A stretch of DNA of 64,000 nt, taken from NCBI RefSeq assembly GCF_007744675.1, contig NZ_CP036269.1, forward strand, positions 868,001 through 932,000. Reading direction: 5' to 3'. Positions 28,801 to 33,654 of this stretch are shown piece by piece. The notes under the pieces were generated by a model. The model ran no database searches and was not told the origin of the DNA. It saw only the letters and a program-made list of their open reading frames with translations. The number at the start of each line of letters is the position of its first letter. Within the stretch, counting starts at the first letter, position 1. Source of the DNA: Gimesia alba. Lineage in GTDB: Bacteria > Planctomycetota > Planctomycetia > Planctomycetales > Planctomycetaceae. The position numbers and the translations under genes were made by a program.

Positions 28801-29871
28801 ATAAGTGGCGGTATAGGTCAGGGGATCAATGGGGGTATCTGTTGACGTATCAATTACCTGATAGAATCTGGAATCGTTTGCGAGATCTGGATTCAGGTCG
28901 TCATCGTTGAAGTAAATAAGAATCTGATCATTTTTAGCGACGAAGTCGCCTTGAGCACGCGAAAATGCCGCGTTGTTGGAATCAACTAATGAAAATCCAA
29001 TGGCAGGTGTGAATGAATTGCCTGAGATCTGGATTTCTGCGCCATTCTGAAAAGTGGTGATGTAGCCATCCATCACCAGGTTAGATAAATTAATGGCATC
29101 GTTGATTGCTGTTGCAACATCAGTAGGGGAATCAGTGGGGGTGTAGATAACCTGAATATTCGAAGGGTCATTCAGGCCATCTCCGTTCAGATCCATTTCG
29201 AAGGTTGTTTGAGCTCCACCAACACTAATGGTGATTAAGTCACCATCGTTGATGTCAGCAACATCATCTACCGTCAGGTTCTGGCCACGCAATATCGGTT
29301 GAGAAACGACGGCGACAACTTTCGCACCCAGGTCGAGTTCAAAGTTGATGACTTGATCAACGCCATCCTGGAATGCTTCGCCATTCTGATTAAGTAATGG
29401 AGTCACACCAGTGCCGAAGATTGTAATCTGATAGTTGTCATCAGGCAGCGATTCGGCAAACCGCACGATGACTTCGTTTGCCTCATCGCCAATACCAATG
29501 TAGCCAGGTTGGATGACGACTTCATTACCATCATCAAAGGTCCCATCCAGACCACTGCGTACGAATTGAATCCCACCAAGTGAGGCTGCATCGATTTGCT
29601 GCCCAGGCGAAAATTTAAATGTGAATTCGTTGGGCGCTTCGTTATAAACTTCCCCATCAGTCAGGGAAAGATCGATATTCGGTTCGATATTTACCAAAGA
29701 AGCACCGGCCAGAAGTGTTCGATCTTCAAGCTGCTCGACCGTGGAATAGGTGCTGGCCAAACGACGCGACTTCTGTCGGTCTTGACGTTTTTTCTGGCCT
29801 CGACGGAGACAGTTCAACAAAGAAATCTGTTGAAGAATTGACGACACGAAGGATTGACGGCCCACTACCAT
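10843..29871 (-). CDS. Giant secreted multidomain protein (6342 aa): planctomycete extracellular signal, two HExxH motifs, PPC, beta-helix, Calx-beta array, LVIVD, cohesin-like, dockerin
   Basis: No classical signal peptide is seen; residues 1-60 hold a basic region and LEDRTLLAG (48-56), the planctomycete extracellular motif (PF07595 type). Then, in order: Ig-like domain (about 60-170); NHL-like propeller repeats (410-750); HEIGHSLGLGHS near 936, a metzincin-type zinc site; PPC-like domain (975-1090); parallel beta-helix (1130-1660); two more PPC-like domains (about 1840-1990 and 2060-2180); a jelly-roll/MAM-like stretch (2720-3020); a second beta-helix (3060-3340); cadherin-like segment (3470-3630); about 14 Calx-beta repeats (3635-5430); LVIVD repeats (5440-5740); a cohesin-like domain, then two dockerin EF-hand loops near 5924 and 5960; and a second HEIGHAAGF zinc motif near 6111. 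It is probably a cell-surface or matrix adhesin with protease modules. Function is inferred from domains only. The ATG at 29871 has a weak AGAGAG site. No stops or frameshifts interrupt 19 kb. Confidence 0.93.
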   Translation of the reverse strand: MVVGRQSFVSSILQQISLLNCLRRGQKKRQDRQKSRRLASTYSTVEQLEDRTLLAGASLVNIEPNIDLSLTDGEVYNEAPNEFTFKFSPGQQIDAASLGGIQFVRSGLDGTFDDGNEVVIQPGYIGIGDEANEVIVRFAESLPDDNYQITIFGTGVTPLLNQNGEAFQDGVDQVINFELDLGAKVVAVVSQPILRGQNLTVDDVADINDGDLITISVGGAQTTFEMDLNGDGLNDPSNIQVIYTPTDSPTDVATAINDAINLSNLVMDGYITTFQNGAEIQISGNSFTPAIGFSLVDSNNAAFSRAQGDFVAKNDQILIYFNDDDLNPDLANDSRFYQVIDTSTDTPIDPLTYTATYDPLSDVTVLEFANPLTPGQQYRLRVGVSNTPDEITTENYTTADSETITILAGAGGMVTPANGMLITDLILNDPSNLVIDGAGNYYFVHTDSSDGTIRILRVDHQTNEITIIAGTDGTETPADNVLASELQLMGPQDLALDVDGNLYLTVGGYVDGGYVLKIDSVTQLVTVLAGGGIDATPDLGDVPTDLQLDTPAQLTVDGDGNVYFHDSGLNSLILIDANSGLILGAASTVLATSPFLITADIIDLEVDALGNLYAAVAIPFLNTQIVQIDTTTGGFITIAGDGAVTDPTIVNTLSTDLDLSNLTDMAFDADGFLNYSDSNGYIVRFNPYANPAERFVEVITGDGGGGSVSDGEPAATADLNSPTSLAIGTGNTPYFFDNGHNLLLRVENLPDQNSAFDNATDLTASGSVTWDAGTEEFVITSEIQPQGIGLPPLPGGTDEPGHRQLPATLDSHVGSSGTNPVVGGSISVIGYNFQDSYGSGFDVQGNPVHNAITEEQKQRTREIFEIYAYYLGVEFIESADQGITIVTGDLRVANPGLPVGPGGVAGVSTGPLVIMDSTDFTTPEDDVYGGSWMNVAFHEIGHSLGLGHSYDIPSIMGDPLPQDSDQTVFPGDHDLAHLQRLYRADANDIDLYQFHLDESGTFRAEVFAERLDNVSLLNSALTLFDENHNVIARNDDYFSNDSFLELTLAEGTYFIGITSTGNLDYNPEVENSGDNGTTDGHYELRLNFSPDPVDDDIDPANIEVLLDESGTQFDGDSDGTPGGAYDFWFVASDPSNTIYVDKTNAPGGDGTLGNAYSNIAEALNNVTGTTEVIRILGNGGEDGDLRTTDDSYNYLIGYDDNFTPLEDGESIVVPQGVTMIIDQGAVIKLQNTVIDVGSSSVLEDRGNAALQVLGTPDAQVVLTSYGNDAIGGDDDGPSDGANAGDWGGIIFRADSDYEENKVFLNYVANADISYGGGQVYVDSVLQTFAPIHVDGTRPTLAYNTISYSANAAISADPDSFDETIIDGAGNYNHDQTLKRIGLDIYGNTIVNNSLNGLFIRTETLFGQEIDKVEVTARFDDYDIVHIITENLFIDAGSGGPVDMGSGLEARYSGSVRFDPGLIVKLGGSRIQTGRGNAGFIAEGTEESPIIFTSIFDDRYGAGGTFDTTNNDIEGDAEREAMYGDWGGIILNQTSHGSIDHAVIAYAGGVVPIEGFSDSFNAIEVHQADLRITNTLFENNDSGASTTNRNNLGRNEATTIFVRGAQPIIVNNSFVNNNGSVIDINANSLKSNIVTDYGRSTGVVDSFDELAGNSGPLVRLNRFEENRPDNERDSILGMVVRGEVLTVESVWDDIDIDHVVFDTITVDNFHTYGGLRLQSSTEASLVVKFGANAGFTATGHGLDINDRIGGIVQIIGDPQNPVVLTSINDDTIGSGIGVDGFTVTDTVTGSLTAPAAGDWTGLQFLEFSHDRNVALYDENELTVLDSEGNVNGIIRQAQFLGELAPDEQSGDENRRLGFEVHGSIAANDSTDTDIYSFNAEAGTEVWIDIDRTGLALDTVIELLDPLGRVLAIATNNTDAVYPTGSTGLLTNPLPLIENPNFGGDFYSSNPNDAGMRVVLPGFNGILTTYFVRVRSASSDLSNVDAGESNGEYQLQIRLRQVDEEPGSTVRHADIRYATDAIYLAGLPAHSPLINETVESNDNNDTRGNAQVLGNLLTSERNTIGVSGDLTDGDIDFYQFELTIEDIQSIGGVNAGGKTWATIFDIDYADGLGRADTTLSVFDSQGRLIFVSRESNVEDDQPGAGEGADADDLTRGSFGTLDPYIGSVHMAEAATYYVAVTAHTHLASALQSTYDGSTANALVRLEPINSLQRVIEDHIGSQGYSSNGVDIEPDGALFDITDPTAPETGIDTHVTDFNLSDVVLFTTNGLNLSTIDPQFGDYETDVGDINGINTNNRVTDIVMRSDGRLFGIAENQFIEIDTAGIAGNDPTTNMTVQGTTNIPIIAGNQTIPAGFTNALNNLGTSLNNLRTHLNLFNDRATDNTTASIQAMTFARVGFDTDNNVPIYELYYVVSETGRDNNGNTVNFQKLYEADPDNGAIIGNFEVNNNGIVQNGFRGYLADNNATTAADYLQQSDTAGTPRTGGLYIQSVVPGTAGNGITVTFAEHAAADRIDVAGGTITISLDNRNSGANAWNLGEIVDAINDHATASQLVKAGMIGTAATNGYQAFNGDTLVTGGATGTPDFNALGTIQGIAFNDFNVDTNPVGGTTPLVGVTSTGNIVNIDVSINDGSALTIQNTHAGMNFTGAALGPQNLYESAYSNYVFATTSTGELVAFDSTGTLQGVFGTGVADDGSGGGDDSVDANIASTGIAFSPLDFNLWHTTQRQGTTAGHGINAAPDNSRVPSEVDLTLDKSNSNSDFDQADGAISFYFGLEQFHQPGTSTQNSYLTYTPGADNSQYGIFNNDFLRDLTNNSSIGNNVNLPGGALGSLTTNSFSLDGYQEKDAPTLYFSYFLETENTDSANNVEMRDSARAFISTDGGTTWILVATNNSTKSNSANDWELPTYITHTAAENTNSDDNGREFVQELFDNTGVWRQARIDLSEFAGENDLMLRFDYSTAGTVDTHGGNAVESDVFGNVDSAFDTNRRGQNNTGEGFYIDDIIIGSAERGEMVTNADAGVDTFIDVYEEIPGNSEPDGVAGTIVTGSYNLEIRRASEYAVLISPTDPLIAIAQVFDTNDRLVEEDGLLGDDNFRREQGIILVESNQIHDSTYGIRVQTVRGDAADGEFPHQGGTKVLPTLNTQQIAPGAVIQNNLIVSTTFSGVAIQGDIISPESVSPLVKVVNNTIYDALEGITVTGRVSPTIVNNIISNTVGGIVVDPIFTNTVVVANLFHENTSNGTEGTRMIQVESFEALFVDAAAGNFYLADNSKAIDSSLNRLADRPLYAAVKNAIGIPPSDIFAPSYDAFGQLRVDDPTQSPPPGLGSNVFKDRGAIERADFVGPVATITLPPDNDVNGVDLDPDATEVYVSNPEVFSTMIVELKDSGIGVDDNIVSAQFVLTAETSSVPQRTLVEGVDYFFSYNANTNEAIFTAAQGLFGLDTLYTITLDNSAATGIKDLAGNSLNHNQPDLSTRFTILVTDGENDPPVNNYGGIPIANPDPGPEIDLGLVTDPGLEIEFSSTSSTGNVLSVTDTDAFLGTGIIEVTLTTVVGEGILTAGMNPTNATVTSVDDYTIIITGLLADVNAALDGIIFTPEGNFHLDTTTLTMTTSDLGNFDSVAPEIDTDIILIEVTDFAEVSFSETSYTVNEEDGTVVVQLERDKIGLESTVYVNLTNVDTTTADFDPLFTTPIEVTFLENEFFAYATIELFNDEIVEHNEVFTLELDNTGTAIDANIGSPSSADVTIIDTDTAEITFVDDDLSINEEDGTVTFTVQISNAVDENVSFDLSTQDGTSVTMRNATDENLDDDYTSQSTNIMFAASSIPAANQDFVVTITNDDKLELDELFNVAMSNLFANGLEARITLDTPAQATILDDSDTATIDFVNDTLTVNEEDGTVTFTVQISNAIAEDVSLDLNTQDGSSMTMRNATDENTDDDYTSQTQSFTFLGTQNSDPDVVPGTQDFVVTIVNDDKLELDEVFNVFMSNLNANGLNDRTTRITLDTPAQATIIDDTDIATIDFVDDDLFVNEEDGTVTFTVQISNAIAEDVSFDLTTQDGTSVTMRNATDENMDDDYTSKTQSYTLLGTQDTDVVPATRDLVVTITNDEKLELDEVFNVFLSALNANGLNDRTTRITLDTPAQATILDDSDTATIDFVDDDLFVNEEDGTVTFTVQISNAIAEDVSFDLTTQDGTSMTMRNATDENTDDDYTSRTQSFTFLGTQNSDPDVVPGTQDFVVTIVNDDKLELDEVFNVFMSNLNANGLNDRTTRITLDTPAQATILDDSDTATIDFVDDDLFVNEEDGTVTFTVQISNAIAEDVGFDITTQDGTSMTMRNATDENIDDDYTSRTQSYTLLGTQDTDVIPGSQDFVVTITNDDKLELDEVFNVFMSNLNANGLNDRTTRITLDTPAQATILDDSDTATIDFVNDDLFVNEEDGTVTFTVQISNAIAEDVSFDISTQDGTLVTIENNATDENSDDDYTSTTETKTFLGTQDTDIVPTTRDLVVTITNDDKLELDEVFNVFLSNLNVSGLNDRTTRITLDTPAQATILDDSDTATIEFVDDDIIVNEEDGSVTFAVQISNAISVDVSLVLTTEDGTSVTMRNATDENSDNDYTSKSETVTFSGTVNSDPDLVPAAEEFIVTITNDSKLELDEVFDVFMSSLNANGLNDRTTRITLDTVTPAQATILDDSDTATIDFVDDDLFVNEEDGTVTFTVQISNAIAEDVSFDLTTQDGTSMTMRNATDQNTDNDYTSGTQSFTFLGTQNSDPDVVPGTQDFVVTIVNDDKLELDEVFNVFMSNLNVNGLNDRTTRITLDTPAQATIIDDSDVADISFIDDDITVNEEGTVAFFTVWISNAIAEDVSFDLFTQDGTSMTMRNATDENIDDDYTTKRETITFLGTPDTDFVPGIQTFVINITNDDKLELDEVFNVLMDNLVANGLESRITLDDPAQVTIVDDSDTATISFVQEDVLVDEEDGSITFNVQISNAIAEDVSFDLTTRDGAAPPVGSGIATNEMLDNDYLFKTQNFLFVGTPNTDNVPGIQSFTVTIIDDDKVELDELFNVFMDNLSANGLDSRITLGPDATGVIRNTDSAVITIDPVDVSGKDEGTGSGTTEFVFNVNLSNAVDTDVSFNVSTQDNTATVADNDYIPVIDQFFTFLGSSNSDVVPGQQTFTVQIPQDNKVELDEIFDVILTNLNSMGRNVTFGPVAHGTIINDDSATISINNVSQLEADGEFFFTATISNPVDTNISVEVYTEHSSLLITDNDYNVVAPTSPIILNFTPTGALTQNFTITVNDDNIVEGDEFFSTILANLDNALRDVSILNGTNQGHIQDDDSATLSITPVTDTENNSPFQFLVELSNPVDVAITVDASTIDGSAFAPSDYQAIVNQLLTFNPGITQLPVNVTVTNDATTEGPETFEVILENLNPNGRAVFLTSIAARSNSATSDAAVAVDVVGDFAYIADRDGGLQIFNIADPSNPFHVGEYDFNLQGIAQGIDVVGNLAYMAVGEAGLQILDISDPTNPTFVGSIATPARARGVEVIGNLAYVADDSGNGGGLQIIDVTDPTNPTSVGSFGVSTPGGLAGGVKVIGNIAYVTDGNNGLQIVDVSVPATPVQILNVATPGGAAIGLDVVGNFAYVANREGGLQVIDISDPFTASIVGTLNTPGIATGVRVVGNFAYVADGTVGLQVVDITNPTTPTIARTHNTPGGARSLFVQGTLAYVADTFNGLEILEFFPSTSATGTILDPSGPPLTGTASANTKINTSLVLNATTTDANGETAAVPESEQWIDEWDSFWVEVWGNTSVGSGISGGTFDLEYNTDYFTATAVEYGTAFGNSTSSTIDDQTGTVSGISGQNNLGTLGSGNQVLLARIKFESTEEDGVAIDQQTGFLGPHSLGIKVSNAQLDVTDYGGVTASIADSPETDLWAVPFDLDDNGAVNFRDLVSFVSFYGTSVFDSSSGLAWSLDFDKNGQINFRDLTYLINNYGLTKASGQQVAFPPNFPQEWYGSSITAEGEDSLDVLIEAAVDEWKTATGNEELAVQVVVTDLGGQQLGEGHILELDENGIPIKGRVYIDDDAAGLGWYSSVEGLSFDSNGQAIADSAAVGHYDLYTVLLHEIGHAAGFTTSYSAFTDHVVNNGPGQVQFVGWDFVAPLTDDGLHIDESYSPNDVLGATLDPSTRKMISSLDVRILQAAYENATGASITPLTAPLMAADETSTNNSSTTSSAEAAFASTAISQTGSAPVDKQEYPAKSVLQPEWSYAQPQLVQNSIMSIEQSTNLDQLAGSLIDVSYETEQYLTDEFGKIKTEESAFQFDFAHEFEMEDIVENDVVDEELDSLFTEWAGPLV
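12680..13560 (-). repeat. LVIVD-type repeats coded within the giant gene
   Basis: About seven repeats of roughly 40 residues recur with the pattern GVRVVGNFAYVADGTVGLQ followed by VVDITNPTTP. These match LVIVD repeats, which fold as a beta-propeller and are common in secreted bacterial and archaeal proteins. The module lies directly between the Calx-beta array and the cohesin-like domain. Confidence 0.8.
13590..18985 (-). repeat. Tandem Calx-beta repeat array within the giant gene
   Basis: About 14 tandem repeats of 110-137 residues, each with an acidic VNEEDGTVTFTVQISNA-type start, NDDKLELDEVFNV in the middle and a closing AQATILDD, matching Calx-beta calcium-binding domains. Repeats coded between about 15,240 and 18,480 are spaced roughly 379-413 bp and are almost identical at the DNA level, while the first and the last four have diverged. 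This suggests recent duplication or gene conversion in the centre. Confidence 0.9.
25921..25929 (-). repeat. Homopolymeric C9 (G9 on the coding strand) inside the giant gene
   Basis: Nine consecutive C bases on + encode Gly-Gly-Gly in the beta-helix region (ISYGGGQVYVDS, about residue 1316). As written the frame stays open on both sides. Runs of this length are prone to slippage, and a one-base change would truncate the protein after about a fifth of its length. Confidence 0.9.
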
Positions 29872-30492
29872 GGTTTCAGTCTCTCTAGCAAATTGGTACG
29901 AGAATCGTAGATCGGGATTCTAGACGTTTAGATTGGCCAAAAATATTATCGGTTTTCTTACAAATTATTACAAATGCAGAATCAAACCTTTTTGATAATA
30001 TGGATTATCCCAAATAGTTTATAAATGTTAAATAAGCTAAAATAGTGAATGTGAGTAGTCAATATAAATCTACTCAGATAAAGGGTTATCTCTCTAAAAA
30101 CAGTTGTTGTGTGTTGGTGATTTTGGGAAACACATTTTGTTCATAAGTACACTTACATGGCCATAAGATACTATTTAGCAATAGGATGAGTTAAATTCTC
30201 TGAGTCTACTTTTCATCAAAGCATATTAGTTTTGTCTTTGGTAGATGCTTCCAAACAGACTTTGTAATGTATGTATACATCTCCTTAGAGATTCTTCTTA
30301 GCTCTGGGTGAGACGTATCGTTTTTCAAAATCTAACTGTCTATTTCGATGATCCTTCCTAAAAAAGGCATGATTATCACTCATCAATTGTCCTTTAGACC
30401 AACTTCCAATTTAGATTGAGGTAGGGTAAACTTATTTCTGAATTATAGATGTAAGTTATTTAATATGAGATGCTTATGGGGATGTAGTCTAT
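29872..30492. other. AT-rich divergent intergenic region
   Basis: A 621-bp region between two divergent genes, clearly richer in A and T than the flanking coding DNA. It contains the candidate promoter for the giant gene and, at the right end, GGGGA at 30478-30482 as a ribosome-binding site for the gene at 30493. No convincing ORF, tRNA or hairpin was seen. Its length suggests it may hold regulatory sites for both genes. Confidence 0.5.
29945..29973 (-). promoter_or_regulatory. Candidate sigma70-type promoter of the giant gene
   Basis: On the minus strand, TTGTAA (29973-29968) is followed after exactly 17 bp by GATAAT (29950-29945), about 73 bp upstream of the ATG at 29871. The -10 matches the consensus in five of six positions and the -35 in four of six. 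This is pattern matching only. Confidence 0.4.
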
Positions 30493-31881
30493 ATGGTCAA
30501 ACCGTTAGTTGTGATCAATATTGTGGGACTTACCCATGCGATGTTGGGAGATCAAACACCACATCTGGCGCGTTTGGCAGATCAGGGGTTTTCTAAGCCT
30601 ATGGGCACTGTCTTGCCGGCAGTCACATGTTCCGCTCAGTCGACGCTACTGACAGGGCTTTTGCCTCGTGATCATGGTGTGGTCGCCAATGGTTGGTATT
30701 TCCGCGAACTTTCTGAAGTGATGTTCTGGAAGCAGTCGAATAAGCTGGTTCATGGTGAGCGCGTTTATGAGGCAGCAAAACACATAAAACCTGATTATAC
30801 CACAGCGAAAATGTTCTGGTGGTATAACATGTATGCCCCCGTCGAATGGTCTGTTACTCCAAGGCCAAGTTATCCAGCCGATGGACGAAAAGTCTTTGAT
30901 TCTTACAGTCAGCCAGAAAGTCTGAAAGACGAACTACAGTCAGAACTGGGAGTCTTCCCGCTATTGAAATTCTGGGGGCCTGGTGCGGATATTTCCAGTT
31001 CGCGTTGGATTGTCGATGCTTCGATTCAAGTGTTCCAGGATAAGAAACCAGACCTCACATTAGTTTATTTACCACACCTCGACTATAACCTCCAGCGGTT
31101 GGGAGTGAATGACTCTTCTATTAATCAGGACATTAGAGACATCGATCACGAGGCCGGACGCTTAATTCAAGTAGCTCAAAATGCTGGTGCTGAGGTCGTC
31201 GTACTTTCGGAGTATGCGATTACCGATGTTTCAAAACCGATTCATATTAATCGCATTTTGCGGGAACACGGCTGGTTACAGGTCAGGAAGGAAGCCTTGG
31301 GCTGGGAGACACTTGACTGTGGCGCATCTGCCGCTTTTGGCGTTGCTGATCATCAACTGGCTCATGTGTATATCGAAAACCCTCATCAAATTTCGGACGT
31401 CAAATCTTTGCTTGAAAAAGTTGATGGCATCGAAATGGTGCTTGATCAGAGTCAACAAGTCGAATTTGGAATCGACCACGCACGGTCTGGTGAACTTGTG
31501 GTTGTGGCAGCTCCGGGGGCTTGGTTTACCTATTATTTTTGGCTTGATGATCGTGTTGCCCCCGATTATGCACGTACCGTAGACATTCATCGCAAGCCAG
31601 GATACGACCCGGTTGAACTCTTTATTGATCCACAGATTCGGTTTCCAAAATTGCGAATCGCACGCCGATTAGCCCAGAAAAAATTAGGTTTTCGCTATTA
31701 CATGGATTTGACTAGCCTGGATGCAAACCTAGTAAAAGGCAGTCATGGTCGATTACCTACACCGGGGAAAGAAGAGACCGAAGCGCCGGTATTCATCAGC
31801 TCTTCAAAAATGATTGAACGGGATGAGATTCCAATGACAGTTGTTAAAGAACTGCTGTTGGAATTGCAGTTTGGTAAATAA
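30493..31881 (+). CDS. Alkaline-phosphatase-superfamily phosphodiesterase (NPP/EboF-like)
   Basis: A 462-residue protein of the type I phosphodiesterase/nucleotide pyrophosphatase group. The catalytic region is VTCSAQSTLLTG near residue 45, where the nucleophile is normally a Thr or Ser; LPHLDYNLQRLG near residue 196 and GVADHQLAH and DHARSGELVVVA further on supply likely metal ligands. The usual SDHG motif is replaced by LSEYAITDV. I recall similar proteins in Ebo-type prenyltransferase clusters, but no other ebo genes are present here, so the label is tentative. No signal peptide is evident, suggesting a cytoplasmic enzyme. It precedes hldE by about 230 bp and may belong to the same envelope cluster. 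Substrate unknown. Confidence 0.75.
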   Translation: MVKPLVVINIVGLTHAMLGDQTPHLARLADQGFSKPMGTVLPAVTCSAQSTLLTGLLPRDHGVVANGWYFRELSEVMFWKQSNKLVHGERVYEAAKHIKPDYTTAKMFWWYNMYAPVEWSVTPRPSYPADGRKVFDSYSQPESLKDELQSELGVFPLLKFWGPGADISSSRWIVDASIQVFQDKKPDLTLVYLPHLDYNLQRLGVNDSSINQDIRDIDHEAGRLIQVAQNAGAEVVVLSEYAITDVSKPIHINRILREHGWLQVRKEALGWETLDCGASAAFGVADHQLAHVYIENPHQISDVKSLLEKVDGIEMVLDQSQQVEFGIDHARSGELVVVAAPGAWFTYYFWLDDRVAPDYARTVDIHRKPGYDPVELFIDPQIRFPKLRIARRLAQKKLGFRYYMDLTSLDANLVKGSHGRLPTPGKEETEAPVFISSSKMIERDEIPMTVVKELLLELQFGK

Positions 31882-32046
31882 GAGCCCATTTTCGGTGATT
31901 CAAATGTGCTTCAGGTACCTCTTTGATCGAGATCCAAAGCATCAAAATCCAATCCTGAAAACTTTGCCCCCCAATGACGCTATGCTTCCCAGATTGACAA
32001 GATCGGCATTGACTCAAACTCAGGTTCTGATGATGATTCCGCAGCC

Positions 32047-32066
32047 TGTGATGATTACAGATCACA
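32047..32066. promoter_or_regulatory. Inverted repeat upstream of hldE
   Basis: TGTGAT (32047-32052) and ATCACA (32061-32066) form a perfect 6-bp dyad with an 8-bp spacer, about 43 bp before the hldE start. It resembles half-sites of CRP-type regulators, but the spacing is wrong for a canonical CRP box, so the regulator, if any, is unknown. Confidence 0.25.
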
Positions 32067-32109
32067 TTAACTGAACTGGATTTATAACAACATCTGAAAC
32101 GCCTGATTT

Positions 32110-33654
32110 ATGTCCTATCATTTAATCAATACTATTCAAAAATTAGGTCATCCCAAGATTCTGGTACTGGGTGATTTGATTCTGGATCGATATACCTGGG
32201 GAAATGCAGAACGGATCAGCCAGGAAGCACCTGTAATTCTGTTGCGGGAAGATACTCAAGAAGTTCGGCTGGGAGGGGCAGCGAATGTTGCCAATATGCT
32301 GATCGGTCTTGAATCGGAAGTAACAATGGCAGGGGTGACTGGCACCGATATGGATGGAACTGTCGTCAGGGATGAGCTCATCGAGAAAGGCATTGATTGC
32401 ACGGCAATCGTTGCTGATGCCAGCCGTCCAACTACTGTCAAACAACGATTTATGGGGCGCGCTCAACAGCGGCACCCACATCAGATCCTGCGTGTCGATC
32501 GCGAAGTAAATACACCCCTTGATCAAACAACAACAGATACATTACTCAATATCATTTTGCCAATGATTCCAGATCATCAGGCCATTCTGGTTAGTGATTA
32601 CGCGAAAGGAGTCTGCACTCCCAAAATCTTAGCCACGGTGTTGGAAGAAGCGAGACGAGTCGGAGTTCCTGTGATCGTTGATCCTTGCCCTGGTCGTGAA
32701 TACCAGATTTATTCTGGCGCGACGGCGATCACCCCTAATCGACTGGAAACATCGCGGGCCGTTGGCTTTGAAGTGAAATCAAAAGACGATGCATTTCGTG
32801 CTGGCAAAAAATTATGCCATGACCTGAATCTGGAGTATGTGTTTGTTACACTTGACAGTGACGGCATTGCATTAACCCAGTCAGATGGTACTACCGAACT
32901 ATTGCCGACACGTAAGCGCGAAGTGTATGACATTACTGGTGCTGGTGACATGGTCCTGGCTACGATTGGTGTCGGGAGCGCTGCAGGAATCGCTCCTGCA
33001 GATCTGGCGCGTCTGGCCAATGTTGCCGGCGGTCTGGAAGTGGAACAGATTGGTGTCGTCACAATCAGTCGTGAGGAGATGCTGGCTGACCTCCTGATGG
33101 GATCGCGGGTTACCAGCGAAAAAGTACTTCCTCTGGAAGAGTTGCAGCGGCATATACAAGCCCGTCAAAAACTGGGACAGAAGGTCGTGCTCACAAATGG
33201 GTGTTTTGATGTGATGCATGTCGGGCATGTTTCCTATCTGGAGCAGGCAGCCGCTGAGGGAGATTGTCTGATCGTTGCCGTCAACAGTGACGATAGTGTC
33301 CGAACCTTAAATAAAGGCCCCGATCGCCCGATCTTTGGCCAGACGCATCGGGCATCGATGCTGGCTGCCTTAGAGGGCATTGATTACGTTATCATTTTTG
33401 ATGAAACAACGCCTTGTGAGTTAATTCAGCAACTCAAGCCGGATTTACTGGTCAAAGGCGGAACGTATGAAAAAGAAGAAATCGTTGGTTGGGAGATCGT
33501 TGAGGCTTATGGCGGCGAAGTCAAAGCCCTTGGAGTCACTCCCGGAATTTCTACAACTCAAGTTCTCGGAATCATTCGCAGCAATCAGGAAACAGAATCT
33601 GCTGCCTCTTCTTCCAATTCCCCCATTGAACCTCCGAAACGAAAAGCCGGATGA
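32110..33654 (+). CDS. hldE: Bifunctional heptose-7-phosphate kinase / heptose-1-phosphate adenylyltransferase
   Basis: Two domains make ADP-heptose precursors for LPS core. Residues 1-330 form a PfkB-type kinase that phosphorylates D-glycero-D-manno-heptose 7-phosphate (motifs LGDLILDRYTWG and LGGAANVA early, and the anion-hole DITGAGDMVLA near residue 276). Residues 345-480 form a nucleotidyltransferase with TNGCFDVMHVGHVSYL (HxGH near 371). The full two-domain length and motif set indicate an active bifunctional enzyme. Its stop overlaps the waaF start by 4 bp (ATGA at 33651-33654), so translation is probably coupled. gmhA and gmhB are not in the window. Together with waaF it indicates heptose-containing LPS. 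Confidence 0.96.
   Translation: MSYHLINTIQKLGHPKILVLGDLILDRYTWGNAERISQEAPVILLREDTQEVRLGGAANVANMLIGLESEVTMAGVTGTDMDGTVVRDELIEKGIDCTAIVADASRPTTVKQRFMGRAQQRHPHQILRVDREVNTPLDQTTTDTLLNIILPMIPDHQAILVSDYAKGVCTPKILATVLEEARRVGVPVIVDPCPGREYQIYSGATAITPNRLETSRAVGFEVKSKDDAFRAGKKLCHDLNLEYVFVTLDSDGIALTQSDGTTELLPTRKREVYDITGAGDMVLATIGVGSAAGIAPADLARLANVAGGLEVEQIGVVTISREEMLADLLMGSRVTSEKVLPLEELQRHIQARQKLGQKVVLTNGCFDVMHVGHVSYLEQAAAEGDCLIVAVNSDDSVRTLNKGPDRPIFGQTHRASMLAALEGIDYVIIFDETTPCELIQQLKPDLLVKGGTYEKEEIVGWEIVEAYGGEVKALGVTPGISTTQVLGIIRSNQETESAASSSNSPIEPPKRKAG

Noticed and set aside
32047-32066. CRP binding site upstream of hldE
   Set aside because: The half-sites match, but the spacer is too long for a canonical CRP box; kept only as a generic dyad.
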